From NCBI GenBank assembly GCA_963840055.1, contig CAWIXM010000003.1, positions 62,001-126,000 on the forward strand: a stretch of 64,000 bases of DNA, given 5' to 3'. The position numbers and the translations under genes are program-made. The notes beneath the pieces are model-generated. The model saw only the letters and a program-made list of their open reading frames with translations. It did not search any database and was not told the origin of the DNA. Within the stretch, counting starts at the first letter, position 1. Each line of letters starts with the position of its first letter. This DNA comes from Rhodoplanes sp963840055 (GTDB taxonomy: Bacteria > Pseudomonadota > Alphaproteobacteria > Rhizobiales > Xanthobacteraceae). This document shows positions 1-9,240 of this stretch, one piece after another.

Positions 1-592
1 CTGATGGCCCGACCGCTGCGAACGCGCGCATATCGAAAGCGACGCGGTAGTCGCCATCTGCATCGGTCACGCCGGCGAGCGCCGCGTCAGATGACGGATC
101 GACAAGCCCGCTCAGGCCCGAGAACTTGAGGTAAGCGGCGATCGCCGCTTCGCGCGTTGCGAACCCGCGCGCCGGCCGCTGCGCCAGCGCGCGCGCCTTG
201 TCAACCTCGTCGGCAGTCCATTCGATTTTGACGCCGATCGCTGCGACGTCCTGCACTTCGAATCCAAACCATCCGGTGGCGACGAGCGCAGCGACCACGC
301 CGCCGAACGAATGGCCGAAGAGCGTAACGGTCGACGGCGCCGCCTTAGCGATGATATCGGCGATGTCGGCGGCATGCATCGCACAGCCGTATGGAGGACG
401 CTGAATGGAACCCCCATGCCCCCTCAGATCCGGTGCGATCCAGCGGCCGCGCCAATGGCGGTCGACACCGGCGATCATGCGTTTCCAAACCGAACTGTTG
501 GCGCCAAGCCCGTGCAACAAGACAAGGAGCGGGTCGCCGTTGCCGCCTTGAGTGAACCAGATTCCACGTTCACTGGTTTGCGACGTTGCCAT
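1..592 (-). CDS. alpha/beta hydrolase, 3' part off the window
   Basis: The reading frame is open from an ATG at 592 to the window edge, giving 197 codons without a stop. The N-terminus runs through a conserved HGLGANSSVW strand/oxyanion region, then PDLRGHGGS, then GHSFGG, which is the nucleophile elbow of an alpha/beta hydrolase (Ser in GHSFGG). Family members are about 250-280 aa, so the acid and catalytic His should lie beyond the edge. The substrate cannot be told. A conventional Shine-Dalgarno is not obvious. The gene stands alone, with about 275 bp of non-coding DNA to the next minus-strand gene. Confidence 0.85.
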   Translation of the reverse strand, partial: MATSQTSERGIWFTQGGNGDPLLVLLHGLGANSSVWKRMIAGVDRHWRGRWIAPDLRGHGGSIQRPPYGCAMHAADIADIIAKAAPSTVTLFGHSFGGVVAALVATGWFGFEVQDVAAIGVKIEWTADEVDKARALAQRPARGFATREAAIAAYLKFSGLSGLVDPSSDAALAGVTDADGDYRVAFDMRAFAAVGPS

Positions 593-867
593 GTTCCGAT
601 TTCAGCGCAGCAAGCCCGACCCCATGTCTTCCAGAATATCATCGATCCACAAGGCGCAAACGGGGGTTGGAAGCTTCAGCGCGGGAATGGCCAGAAGCGT
701 CATATTCGGCCGGCCGCTCGTACCCCCTACGCGACCGTCGACGAAGATGCGCGCAGCCAGATACCGAAGTACTGGCCCTTGCCTCGAAGGATACTGAAAT
801 AAAAAAATACGCGGGGGTGCGCCGCTAACGGTTCGCTACAACCGCCACGCCACGGCGCGCCTCGTCG

Positions 868-1647
868 CTATTCGGTCGTCTCGCCGGTAAAAAGATGACG
901 GGACTGTTTTCGCACCGAAACGGCATAGTTCCCAAACGTTCGCTCGGGATTGACGTTGGGCGCGACCACGGTGCGGTAATACGCTTTCCAGTCGTCGGCT
1001 GACAACTCCGCCAGCCCCTTGACGTCGAAGTTCCGCAAAAACTTGTCGGCGTAGTATTCCTTGCGGACGGGTTGGACCTGCAGGAACGGCGTGTCCGTTC
1101 TGAACTCGATCGGCGTATCCGTCTTGACGATGCGGATATTGTTGAACAACGGGCCGAACCAGGTATCGGTTTCGATGATGCCTTCGAACATCTGATAGGC
1201 AAGGCTGTTCGGCAGATTGGCGACGTTGCGGATCAGCAGGCTCCACCCCGGCGCGGTCTTGGCGATCGACCCGGTCCAGACCTGCAGTTGGCCCGGCTGA
1301 ATCGACGGGGTGAGAAACGGCGGCACGAACCCGCGCAACTCAGGCGGCGCGATCTCGTCAAACCGCTGGGCGAGCTGCGGATATTGCACGCCATCGCGGG
1401 TGAGCGGCAGCCATTCGTCGACGCCGTCATAGGTCCACAGCATGTCGTGGCCGTCCCAGACCACTTTGAAGTCGAGGGGAAGGAAGACGTAGTAGCCGAA
1501 CGCCGAAGCCGTGGTGATCGCCTCGCAATAACGAAGCGCGCGGGCGGGAATGATGCCACCCACGGAGCGGTCGGCTCGGCATGGCGGGTGCGAGCTCGGC
1601 ATGAATTGAAAGAATTCGACCAGCGGGACGTTGCTTGGTTCTGCCAT
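868..1647 (-). CDS. DUF6065-like hypothetical protein
   Basis: This encodes 259 aa from an ATG at 1647. It has no signal peptide or membrane segment. It carries a run of aromatic and acidic motifs (ASAFGYYVFLP, VWDGHDM) that I associate with the DUF6065 family of unknown function; the family call is from memory of the pattern and is moderate. The C-terminal part (EYYADKFLRNFDVKGL, then DDWKAYYRTVV) looks like a normal globular fold. Codon use and length support a real gene. It ends 275 bp before the start of the hydrolase gene that reads off the left edge. Confidence 0.7.
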   Translation of the reverse strand: MAEPSNVPLVEFFQFMPSSHPPCRADRSVGGIIPARALRYCEAITTASAFGYYVFLPLDFKVVWDGHDMLWTYDGVDEWLPLTRDGVQYPQLAQRFDEIAPPELRGFVPPFLTPSIQPGQLQVWTGSIAKTAPGWSLLIRNVANLPNSLAYQMFEGIIETDTWFGPLFNNIRIVKTDTPIEFRTDTPFLQVQPVRKEYYADKFLRNFDVKGLAELSADDWKAYYRTVVAPNVNPERTFGNYAVSVRKQSRHLFTGETTE

Positions 1648-1694
1648 TCTGTTTCTTCACCGAGGGTGTCGCACGCGCACGCGTTCTAATGGAC

Positions 1695-1753
1695 GGAAAG
1701 CGCGGCGCCTTCCATCGTATGCGTATCAGTGGACGGAAAGCGCGGCGCTTTCC
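1695..1753. repeat. pair of direct-repeated hairpins
   Basis: Two copies of a short palindrome lie 40 bp apart: GGAAAGCG-CGG-CGCYTTCC at 1695-1713 and 1735-1753. The second has a perfect 8-bp stem and the first one G-T wobble. Both sit inside a repeated ATGGACGGAAAGCG context. They lie just past the stop of the repeat-protein gene and the start of the DUF6065-like gene, so they could act as a terminator/REP element, but there is no T tract. Confidence 0.6.
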
Positions 1754-1772
1754 ATCCGCCAATGTAACCGAA

Positions 1773-2528
1773 TTACTTCGAGGGACGGAAGATCGGGGCC
1801 GCTTCGCCGAGCTTCACCTTGCCCTGGTTTTCGGTCGCTCCGTCGCGCATCACCTTATCGCCGGCGCGGATCGGACGGAAGATCGGGGCCGCTTCGCCGA
1901 GCTTCACCTTGCCCTGGTTTTCGGTCGCTCCGTCGCGCATCACCTTATCGCCGGCGCGGATCGGACGGAAGACGGGGCCGCTTCGCCGAGCTTCACCTTG
2001 CCCTGGTTTTCGGTCGCTCCGTCGCGCATCACCTTATCGCCGGCGCGGATCGGACGGAAGATCGGGGGCGCGCTTCGCCGAGCTTCACCTTGCCCTGGTT
2101 TTCGGTCGCTCCGTCGCGCATCACCTTGTCGCCGGCGCGGATCGGACGGAAGATCGGGGCCGCTTCGCCGAGCTTCACCTTGCCTTGATTTTGCGGTCGC
2201 AGCGTCACGCGTCACCTGGTCGCCCGCGCGGATCGGGCCGGAAGATCGGGGCCGCTTCGCCGAGCTTCACCTTGCCCTGGTTTTCGGTCGCTCCGTCGCG
2301 CATCACCTTATCGCCGGCGCGGATCGGACGGAAGATCGGGGCCGCTTCGCCGAGCTTCACCTTGCCTTGATTCTGTGTCGCAGCGTCACGGGTCACCTGG
2401 TCGCCCGCCCGGATGGGCCGGAAGATAGGAGCTGCCTCACCGAGCTTCACCTTGCCCTGGTTTTCGGTGGCGGCGTCGCGGATCACCTTGTCGCCGGCGC
2501 GGATCGGCTGTTGCGTAGATTTCGTCAT
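1773..2528 (-). pseudogene. 30-residue tandem-repeat protein, frameshifted
   Basis: An ATG at 2528 follows a good ribosome site (AGGAG, 7-nt gap). The N-terminus MTKSTQQ leads into a 30-aa repeat, consensus PIRAGDKVxRDxATENQG followed by KVKLGEAAPIFR. Three repeats (units 8 to 6) are in frame, then indels in units 5, 3 and 2 (+2, +2, -1) throw the frame off and a stop appears at 2205 (107 aa as read). The indels sum to +3, so the first unit is again in frame and ends cleanly in APIFRPSK-stop at 1773. The intended product would be about 250 aa with eight repeats. I do not recognise the family. It is low in aromatic residues and mostly charged, so it is probably soluble or surface-exposed. It is either a decayed gene or one with sequencing indels in a repetitive tract. 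Confidence 0.65.
1783..2507. repeat. eight tandem ~90-bp units
   Basis: Units begin at about 1801, 1891, 1980, 2072, 2162, 2254, 2344 and 2434. Lengths are 90, 89, 92, 90, 92, 90, 90 and about 90 bp. Units 1-4 and 6 are nearly identical; units 5 and 7 share a variant (CTTGATT, GTCACCTGGTCGCC); unit 8 is the most diverged and encodes the protein N-terminus. High identity among units suggests recent duplication. Confidence 0.9.
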
Positions 2529-2740
2529 TGCGCGTCTCCTGGTTCGGTTGATTGGCCTCGGGGGACGCCGACGAGCTTCGTCTTGGGAGTTTCGCGATAC
2601 AAGAAATCATAGGTATACACTCGAAACTCAAAGGTGCTGGCTGACGTCGCCCCTGTATTGGATCGAAAGTACCCTCGTCTGAGGACGTTTGACTGATTTC
2701 ATAAACGTCCAAGCGGACCGATTATTATACACGAAAATTA

Positions 2741-3130
2741 ATGGTTTTTGTCATGAAAGCGACGCGCGCAGCATCGACCGGCAAGCTTGTCGTGGTGATT
2801 GACGACGACGCCTTAGTCCTTGAGGCGACGGAGGGCTTGCTGCGTTCCTGGGGTTTCCGGGTCGTCACCGGCGAATCCTACCGCGAGGCGATGGGCCGCC
2901 TCTGCGAGACCGGGCAGCGACCTGACCTGATCATCTGCGACTACCTGCTGTCGGAAGGCGCAACCGGGCTTGACGCGATTCAGAAGCTGCGAGACGTGTT
3001 TGAGATTCCGGCGCTTCTCATCAGCGGCGACGGGAGCCTGCCGCAATCGGACGACGGCGCCTACCGGTTGCTGCACAAGCCGGTGAGCGCTGAGAGGTTT
3101 CGCGCCCTGGTCGACGCGTCCGTGCTGTAA
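2741..3130 (+). CDS. stand-alone response-regulator receiver protein
   Basis: This is a single CheY-like receiver of 129 aa with no output domain. The acidic pocket is VVVIDDDALVLE, the phospho-acceptor is Asp67 in LIICDYLL, and the conserved Lys lies in LLHKPVS. It closely resembles the receiver at the C-terminus of the hybrid kinase at 5534-7840 (both read xxVIDDDxLVLEx, LLRSWGxRVVT, DLIIxDYxLL, HKPV). It may therefore compete for, or relay, phosphate from that kinase; that is inference. ATG at 2741 is used; ATG 2753 is an alternative. The stop is 23 bp before the GTG of the transporter gene, suggesting co-transcription. Confidence 0.9.
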   Translation: MVFVMKATRAASTGKLVVVIDDDALVLEATEGLLRSWGFRVVTGESYREAMGRLCETGQRPDLIICDYLLSEGATGLDAIQKLRDVFEIPALLISGDGSLPQSDDGAYRLLHKPVSAERFRALVDASVL

Positions 3131-3153
3131 CGCCGGCGAACGGAGCGCCACGG

Positions 3154-4095
3154 GTGGCCACGAGCGGCAAAGCGGGAAATCTATTTGAGTTCGCCCTGCT
3201 TATTCTGCTCGGAATCCTGTGGGGCGTTCCGTTCGCGCTGAACAAAATCTCCCTCACCAGCATTCCGCCGATAACGCTGGTAACTGCGCGCGTCTTGATC
3301 GCTGCGGCGATGCTGTGGATGTTCATCGGGCTGTCGGGATACAAGATTCCGAACCCCAAAGGATTGATCGGCCGACTGTTCATTCAGGGCATCATTACTT
3401 GCGTGCTTCCCTACACGCTCATTGCTTATGGCCAGCAATCAGTTGACAGCGCGCTTGCCGCGATCCTGAACTCGACCGCGCCGCTATTCGTCTGTCTCAT
3501 CAGCGTGATTTGGATCCGAAATGAACCGATCACGCGCGAGCGCTTATTCGGAGTCACGATCGGGCTCGGCGGGGTCGTTCTTATCGCCGGAGCAAGCGCC
3601 CTTGCCGGGCTCGGCCAGGCGATGGTCGGTCAATCAGCCATCCTCCTCGCGACGATCTCCTCCGCGATCAGCGTCATTCTGGGCCGCCGGCTCGCCGCGA
3701 TCCCGGCGGAGTTGGCCGCTGCGGGAACGTTGACATGCGCGGCGGTCGTGCTCGTCCCGCTCTGCGCGGCTCTCGAGACGCCATGGCATAGCGCGCCGTC
3801 CGTCGCGTCGATCATTGCATTGCTGATCAACGCCGTGTTTGCGACCGCTGTCGGCTTCGTGATTTATTTCCGCCTGATCCGCACGATCGGCAGCGTGAGT
3901 ACAGCAAGCGTTGGATATCTCAAGCCCGCGGTCGGCGTGCTGGTTGGTTGCGCACTGATGGGCGAGCCGTTTACTTGGACGACCGCCATCGGGCTTGCTG
4001 CGATTCTGCTCGGCGTTGCCGCGACCCATCAATCGAATTCATTCAAGGCGTCCTGGCCGGCGCTGAAGATGGGCATCCGCGCGCGACCGGTCTGA
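3154..4095 (+). CDS. EamA/DMT-family transporter
   Basis: A 313-aa inner-membrane protein starting at GTG 3154. It has about ten hydrophobic helices arranged as two EamA halves (roughly residues 10-145 and 155-290). Typical drug/metabolite-transporter signatures are visible: ILWGVPFALNKI in the first helix, a PLFVCLISVIWIRNEPIT boundary, and GYLKPAVGVLVG with an MGEPFTW motif near the end. The family exports small metabolites or amino acids; the substrate cannot be predicted. It follows the receiver gene by 23 bp. Confidence 0.9.
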   Translation: MATSGKAGNLFEFALLILLGILWGVPFALNKISLTSIPPITLVTARVLIAAAMLWMFIGLSGYKIPNPKGLIGRLFIQGIITCVLPYTLIAYGQQSVDSALAAILNSTAPLFVCLISVIWIRNEPITRERLFGVTIGLGGVVLIAGASALAGLGQAMVGQSAILLATISSAISVILGRRLAAIPAELAAAGTLTCAAVVLVPLCAALETPWHSAPSVASIIALLINAVFATAVGFVIYFRLIRTIGSVSTASVGYLKPAVGVLVGCALMGEPFTWTTAIGLAAILLGVAATHQSNSFKASWPALKMGIRARPV

Positions 4096-4169
4096 GGCAG
4101 CGACCGTGCGACGCGCGTGAGAGCCAGTCCCCAGCGGCCAGTCCCCCAGCGGCCAGAAATCCCAAGTCA

Positions 4170-5175
4170 CTAATAGACGACGTCGTTAGCGCCTGCTAGC
4201 AAGACCCTCGGCACCGTGAGGCCGAGATCTTTGGCCGCCTTGAGGTTAATCACGAGTTCGAATTCTGTCGGCGCTTGAACGGGGAGGTTGGCCGGATTCG
4301 CACCCCGAAGAATGCGGCTGACATAGTCAGCAGCCTGCCTGAAGAGATCGATGGCATCGACCCCGTAGGAAAGCAGGCCTCCCGCCTCCACGAAATATCG
4401 ATACGGATAAATGGTGGGAATACGATATCGCGCTGCGAGCGTCGTCAATAACTTGCGATTGAGAGACGTGAAATTGTCTGGCATGACGATGATACCCAGG
4501 TTGGGCTGGTCGGCCAACCGCGCGAAACTAGTTTCAATTTCCGCCGCGCTGTGGACTTGAATCGTGATCGGTTCGATCTTGTATTGGTTTGCCGCTTCAA
4601 TGAAAGCGGGCAGAAAAACCGTTCCTGCGCCTGGCGCTGACGCCGGATTATAGACGATGGCAGCACGGGTGAGCCCGGGGATCAACTCGCTTAGTATCGA
4701 AAGGTGTTTCGCGGATATCGTTCCCTGAATGATGGTGAAGCCCGTTGCATTACCGCCTGGCGATGCCATGCTTGACGACGAATCCGCTGCCGATTGGATC
4801 GGTCACGGCGACGAAAACGATCGGAATTGTCCGGGTGGCGTGCATCAGCGCTTTGACGACCGGGGTACTTTGCCCGACAATACAATCAGGCCTAAGTGCG
4901 GCGATCTCCTCGGCGAATGCCCGCATGCGATCGATATTGCCGCCTGAAAACCGGTACTCGATGCGGAGATCTTCGCCAATGGTCCAGCCTTTTTTCTTGA
5001 GACCCTGTTCAAAGGCCTTGGCGCGTTCTTTAGCCGCGGCGTCTTCCGAGAACCCCATGAGCACCCCGACGGTGCGGACGGTCTTCTGCTGTGCAAACGA
5101 CGGCGCCGGCCGACCGGCGAGCGCGCAGCCGAGAAGCGTCAGGAAAGCGCGGCGACCAAGCAGCGTGGGCTCCAT
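4170..5175 (-). pseudogene. ABC-type substrate-binding protein (ABC_sub_bind family), frameshifted
   Basis: Two overlapping frames make one protein. From ATG 5175, the first frame has an RR-type signal peptide (GRRAFLTLLGCALAGRPAPSFA) and continues through VRTVGVLMG to IGSGFVVKHG, then drifts off frame at about 4760. The second frame picks up exactly there with MASPGGNATGF and runs to 4170 (NLKAAKDLGLTVPRVLL). Together they match the PF04392-type binding protein common in rhizobial genomes. A one-base indel separates them (1,006 bp is not a multiple of three). No permease or ATPase lies beside it. It is either a genuine pseudogene or an assembly indel. Confidence 0.8.
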
Positions 5176-5533
5176 ATTGGTTCGCGGCTCCTCGAACCCA
5201 AATCATTGGCGGCCGGCGCAGCAATGCGTGACCGGACGTGACACATTACAAGCCTAGCCGCGATCGCCGGGCGAGTACCTATTGCATTTTGCCGCGTCGG
5301 CCTCGACATCGCGTTGCAGAAGAGCGAAGAGCAATCACGAACGCCGACGGTTCCTCGCGCTTTGTCCTAACCCGGCGCGACTAATCCTTCGCGCGCAATG
5401 TCGGACGTCCGTGGCTTTGGTCGAATATTGCCCCCGGCGCGAGAACGGCTTTGGAACTAACCTCATCTCCGGCCGGTCGCGCAAACGCTTTGCTCGACAT
5501 GGTTGCAAATAGCATTATATCGTCCAACGGCCC
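5176..5533. other. intergenic region upstream of hybrid kinase
   Basis: This is 358 bp between the start of the minus-strand binding-protein gene and the start of the plus-strand hybrid kinase, so it holds divergent promoters. I see no RNA gene, repeat or clear operator. An AT-rich stretch (AGCATTATATC, 5510-5520) just before the kinase could be a -10 region. Confidence 0.4.
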
Positions 5534-7840
5534 ATGAAACCAGTCGCGAACAGACCCGGTGCCGCCGCAAACTATCCTGAGCGCCTCGGGAGGCGCGGGC
5601 GGCTCTTTCGCAAATACGCCGCAATGTTCGTTGCGGTCACGTCGCTGGCGTTGGCCGTCAACGGCCTCTCGGATATTTGGTTTTCGTATCAAGAGCAACG
5701 AGCTCTGCTCATCCGTATCCAGCGTGGGCAAGCCGAGGCCGCCGCCGAAAAGATCACGCAGTTCCTCAAGGACATCGAGGGCCAGCTGGCGTGGGCGACC
5801 CAACTGCCTTGGAGCCTGCGAACAGTCGACGAATGGCGGTTTGATGCAGTCCGCCTGATGCGTCGGCTGCCCGCCATAACCGAAATCACGCAACTCGACA
5901 CCCAGGGTCGGGAGCAGTTCCAGCTTTCGCGCCAGAGGCCTGACGTCGTCGGCAGCCAAACCGATCATTCCAACGATCCCGCATTCATCGGAGCGATGAA
6001 AAACAAGGTCTACTTCGGGCCGGTCGATTTCGTTCGCGAATCGGAACCCTATATGACCATCGCTGTGGCCGGCGAAGGTCGCGGCACGGGAGTGATCTGC
6101 GCGCGGGTGAACCTCAAATTTATTTGGGACGTGGTGTCGCGCATTCGCGTCGGCAAACACGGACGTGCTTATGTTATCGACGCCAAAGGCCGGCTCATCG
6201 CCGATCCGGACATCAGCGCAGTGCTGCGCAACACCGATTTGTCGCATCTCGCGCATGTGCAGGCGGCGCGCGAGTCAGTTTCCGGAGACGCAATCCAATA
6301 TCCCTACGCCTACGACATTAAAGGCCAACGGGTGCTGAGCGCCTATGCCGTGGTGGCGCCGGTCAATTGGCTCCTTTTCGTCGAATTGCCGATCGGCGAG
6401 GCCTATGCGCCGGTTTTTGCGTCCATCAAGCGTTCGGGAATCTTGCTCCTCGCGCTGCTTGCGCTTGCCGCCCTTGCCGGGGTGTTCCTTGCTCACAGAA
6501 TAGTTGTGCCAATTCGGTCGCTGCGTAAGAGCGCTGAGCGCATCGCCAGCGGCGATCTGACTCAACGCATATCGATCAGCACCGGCGATGAGCTCGAAGT
6601 GCTGGGCGAGCAGTTCAATGAAATGGCCGCCCGGCTGCAGGATTTCTACGCAAACCTGGAGCGCAAGGTCGAGGAGCGGACACGCGAACTTGAAGTCGCC
6701 AACCAGGCGAAATCCCGATTCCTCGCAGCGGCAAGTCATGATCTGCGCCAACCCCTGCACGCGCTCGGCTTGTTTGTCGCTCAGCTGCAAGGGCGGATGG
6801 CCGCGGCGGAACGCAAGCAGCTGATCGGTCGCATCGACGCGGCGCTTTCGGCGATGAACGAGCTGTTCAACGCCTTGCTTGATATTTCCAAGCTGGACGC
6901 GGGGGTTCTTACGCCGAACATCACCAGTTTCCCGATCGAGCAACTGCTTAAACGGGTGGAAACGACGCTTGCCGGCGCCGCGCGGGAAAAGGGCCTGTCT
7001 TTTCGCGTGATCCCCAACACAACCTGGGTGCGCAGCGACTTCATCTTGCTCGAACGAATCGTGCTCAACTTGGCGTCGAACGCGTTGCGCTACACGAGCA
7101 AGGGACGCGTCCTCATCGGCTGTCGTTTTCGCGGCGACCGTTTGCGCCTCGAGGTTTGGGATACCGGAATCGGCGTGCCGCAGGACCAGCAGAAGAATAT
7201 TTTTGGCGAGTTCTATCGGCTGGGTGACCCCAGCGGCGAGCGGCGCGCAGGGCTGGGTCTCGGTCTAGCCATTGTCGACCGCTTGTGCCGGCTGCTCGAC
7301 CATCCAATCCATGTGGACTCCATCGTCGGCAAGGGCTCCTGCTTTTCCGTTTCCGTGCCACGCGTCGCGGCGCCCGCCGAAGTCAAGGAACCTGAACCTG
7401 CTCCGGTCCGCGCGCTTCGCGCGCCGAGCGGCAAGGTGGTGGCGGTGATCGATGACGATCCGCTGGTGCTGGAGGGAATGGGCGGACTATTGCGAAGCTG
7501 GGGCTATCGGGTGGTCACCGCCGAGAATGACAATGCGGCGCTTGCCGGCCACATCGGACATGGCGCTGCGCCCGACCTGATCATTTCGGATTATCGGCTG
7601 CTCGGTGGAAAAACCGGGATCGAAGTCATTACGCGCTTGCGTGCGAAGCTGGGCGTCGACGTTCCTGCGTTCCTGGTCAGCGGCGACATCAATCCGACGC
7701 TGCTGCACGAAGCCCGGGTCAACGGTTTCCACATGCTGCATAAACCGGTCAAGCCGATGGCGCTGCGCGCTCTGGTTACTCAACTCCTAAAAAAGCAGGC
7801 CGACCGCGACTTGATAAAGGGGACTGAGCGCACCCATTGA
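5534..7840 (+). CDS. hybrid sensor histidine kinase with C-terminal receiver
   Basis: A 768-aa membrane kinase. Order: TM1 (about residues 30-55), a periplasmic Cache-like sensor (about 55-295), TM2 (about 300-325), HAMP (QRISISTGDELEVLGEQFNEMA), a short coiled coil, HisKA with His402 in AAASHDLRQPLHAL, HATPase_c (N box NLASNAL, G1 DTGIGVP, G2 GLGLGLAIV), and a receiver with phospho-acceptor Asp686 in DLIISDYRLL. It should autophosphorylate in response to an extracytoplasmic signal and pass phosphate through its own receiver. The convergent LuxR-type regulator 16 bp downstream is the likely output partner. The ribosome site is weak. Confidence 0.93.
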   Translation: MKPVANRPGAAANYPERLGRRGRLFRKYAAMFVAVTSLALAVNGLSDIWFSYQEQRALLIRIQRGQAEAAAEKITQFLKDIEGQLAWATQLPWSLRTVDEWRFDAVRLMRRLPAITEITQLDTQGREQFQLSRQRPDVVGSQTDHSNDPAFIGAMKNKVYFGPVDFVRESEPYMTIAVAGEGRGTGVICARVNLKFIWDVVSRIRVGKHGRAYVIDAKGRLIADPDISAVLRNTDLSHLAHVQAARESVSGDAIQYPYAYDIKGQRVLSAYAVVAPVNWLLFVELPIGEAYAPVFASIKRSGILLLALLALAALAGVFLAHRIVVPIRSLRKSAERIASGDLTQRISISTGDELEVLGEQFNEMAARLQDFYANLERKVEERTRELEVANQAKSRFLAAASHDLRQPLHALGLFVAQLQGRMAAAERKQLIGRIDAALSAMNELFNALLDISKLDAGVLTPNITSFPIEQLLKRVETTLAGAAREKGLSFRVIPNTTWVRSDFILLERIVLNLASNALRYTSKGRVLIGCRFRGDRLRLEVWDTGIGVPQDQQKNIFGEFYRLGDPSGERRAGLGLGLAIVDRLCRLLDHPIHVDSIVGKGSCFSVSVPRVAAPAEVKEPEPAPVRALRAPSGKVVAVIDDDPLVLEGMGGLLRSWGYRVVTAENDNAALAGHIGHGAAPDLIISDYRLLGGKTGIEVITRLRAKLGVDVPAFLVSGDINPTLLHEARVNGFHMLHKPVKPMALRALVTQLLKKQADRDLIKGTERTH

Positions 7841-7856
7841 GGACGCCGAGGCATGC

Positions 7857-8552
7857 TCAAGGTGTCAGAGCGTCTTTTGGCTTGGTGCTGGCGGGAAATT
7901 CCCAGCCCAGATGATTGGCCGCAATGACCGCTTCGGTGCGGTTGGAGACCTTGAGCGCCTTGAGGATGGCCGTCACGTGATTCTTCACCGTAGGCTCAGC
8001 CAGATTGAGCGTGCGGCAGATGAGCTTGTTGTTCTTGCCTTGCATCATCAGCGCCAGCACATCGACCTGGCGATCGGTCAAGCCGAGATCGGCAGGCGAT
8101 ACTTTTGCCCGCCCGTCGTCGGAAGGCGTTGGCGAAGGAGATGATAGTCCTTCGCGGGCAAGAACCTCCGGCGGGATATAGATGCCGCCAGCGAACACCA
8201 GTTTCAGCGCGCTGATCATGACTTCGCGTTTGGCCGACTTCGGGATGTATCCGCTCGCACCCCAATCCAGCGCCTTGAGAACAATGGCGCGGTCTTGCAG
8301 CGCCGACAGGACGACGACGGGGATCGCCGGATATTGCTCACGCAGTTCCGCAAGCACCTCGAAGCCGTCACGATCCGGCAGGCTCAAGTCAAGCAATATC
8401 AGGCCGAGATCCGGGTGATCCGCGACGATCTGCATAGCCTGCCTGCTCGATGAGGCATCAAACAGGAAGGCGTCGCGCTTCAGTTCCTTCAGTACGCCGC
8501 GCAACGCTTCGCGGATCAAAACGTGATCGTCAATCACAAGGATCTTCATCAC
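7857..8552 (-). CDS. LuxR/NarL-type response regulator
   Basis: A 231-aa protein. The N-terminal receiver has acidic residues in ILVIDDHVLI, Asp55 in LILLDLSLPD and Lys in YIPKSAK. The C-terminal LuxR HTH reads LTDRQVDVLALMMQGKNN, then LNLAEPTVKNHVTAILKAL. It is read towards the hybrid kinase (tail to tail, 16 bp apart), a common arrangement for a cognate pair. It should bind DNA as a phosphorylated dimer; targets are unknown. Confidence 0.93.
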   Translation of the reverse strand: MMKILVIDDHVLIREALRGVLKELKRDAFLFDASSSRQAMQIVADHPDLGLILLDLSLPDRDGFEVLAELREQYPAIPVVVLSALQDRAIVLKALDWGASGYIPKSAKREVMISALKLVFAGGIYIPPEVLAREGLSSPSPTPSDDGRAKVSPADLGLTDRQVDVLALMMQGKNNKLICRTLNLAEPTVKNHVTAILKALKVSNRTEAVIAANHLGWEFPASTKPKDALTP

Positions 8553-8802
8553 CCCTACAACCCTTCTCGACGAAGCGAGAATACGTCATTCATCGGCTCA
8601 AGTATGCATGTTAGACAAACCGCCGAGACCAGCAATTTGCTCGCTCATGCAAACAGGCCGAAAAGAAATGACTGGTGGTTGTGGTTGCAATTTCCTGTGA
8701 CACTGGGAACAGCCGGTTGCAGAGCCCCCGCGCCACTCGATGGGCGATTGACCGCAAGCGTAGTTTTTCGGCTGCCCGATGCTAGACGGATCCTGCCCGC
8801 AC

Positions 8803-9240
8803 TCACAAAAGTGCCGTGCGTTCCGGCTCGATGTCTTCGCTGCCGGCATGCCTCTGCACATTTCCGCGGGCAATTTGTTCGGCGAACTCCGTAATCGACC
8901 GTCGCAATTCGATGTTGTCGAGCGCACAGAACGCTTGCAGCAGGCGCAGGGCGTAGGGCTCCGCTAGCAAGGCCACCGGCGATGACGAACAGTCATTATC
9001 GCTTGCAACCTGTGTTGCTCCTTCGAAGAAGGCCGTGATCGGAACGTTGAGGATCGACGCGATTTTGAATAGCCGACCACTTCCGACGCGGTTGGTCCCA
9101 TTTTCGTACTTTTGCACCTGCTGGAAAGTGACACCAATCTTTCTGGCGAGCTCCGTCTGCGACATCCCGCGATCCTGGCGGAGAGTGCGGATGTTGCAAC
9201 CAACCAACATGTCAACGGCATCGCGACGCCTCTCTCCCAT
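8803..9240 (-). CDS. XRE-family transcriptional regulator
   Basis: 145 aa from the ATG at 9240, chosen because GGAGA lies 9 nt upstream; an ATG 42 bp further out lacks such a site. The HTH covers about residues 12-70: VGCNIRTLRQDRGMSQTELA, KIGVTFQQVQKYENGTNRVG, then IASILNVPITAFFEG. The C-terminal half is a helical region (PYALRLLQAFCALDNIELRR) typical of alphaproteobacterial members of this group. It is transcribed alone, away from a 458-bp intergenic region it may autoregulate. Confidence 0.9.
   Translation of the reverse strand: MGERRRDAVDMLVGCNIRTLRQDRGMSQTELARKIGVTFQQVQKYENGTNRVGSGRLFKIASILNVPITAFFEGATQVASDNDCSSSPVALLAEPYALRLLQAFCALDNIELRRSITEFAEQIARGNVQRHAGSEDIEPERTALL

Noticed and set aside
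1635..2612. A 325-aa plus-strand frame covering the 90-bp repeats
   Set aside because: The minus strand has the ribosome site, the start codon and a clean terminal codon, and its repeat motif holds in the N-terminal units. The plus frame changes reading phase between units as well.
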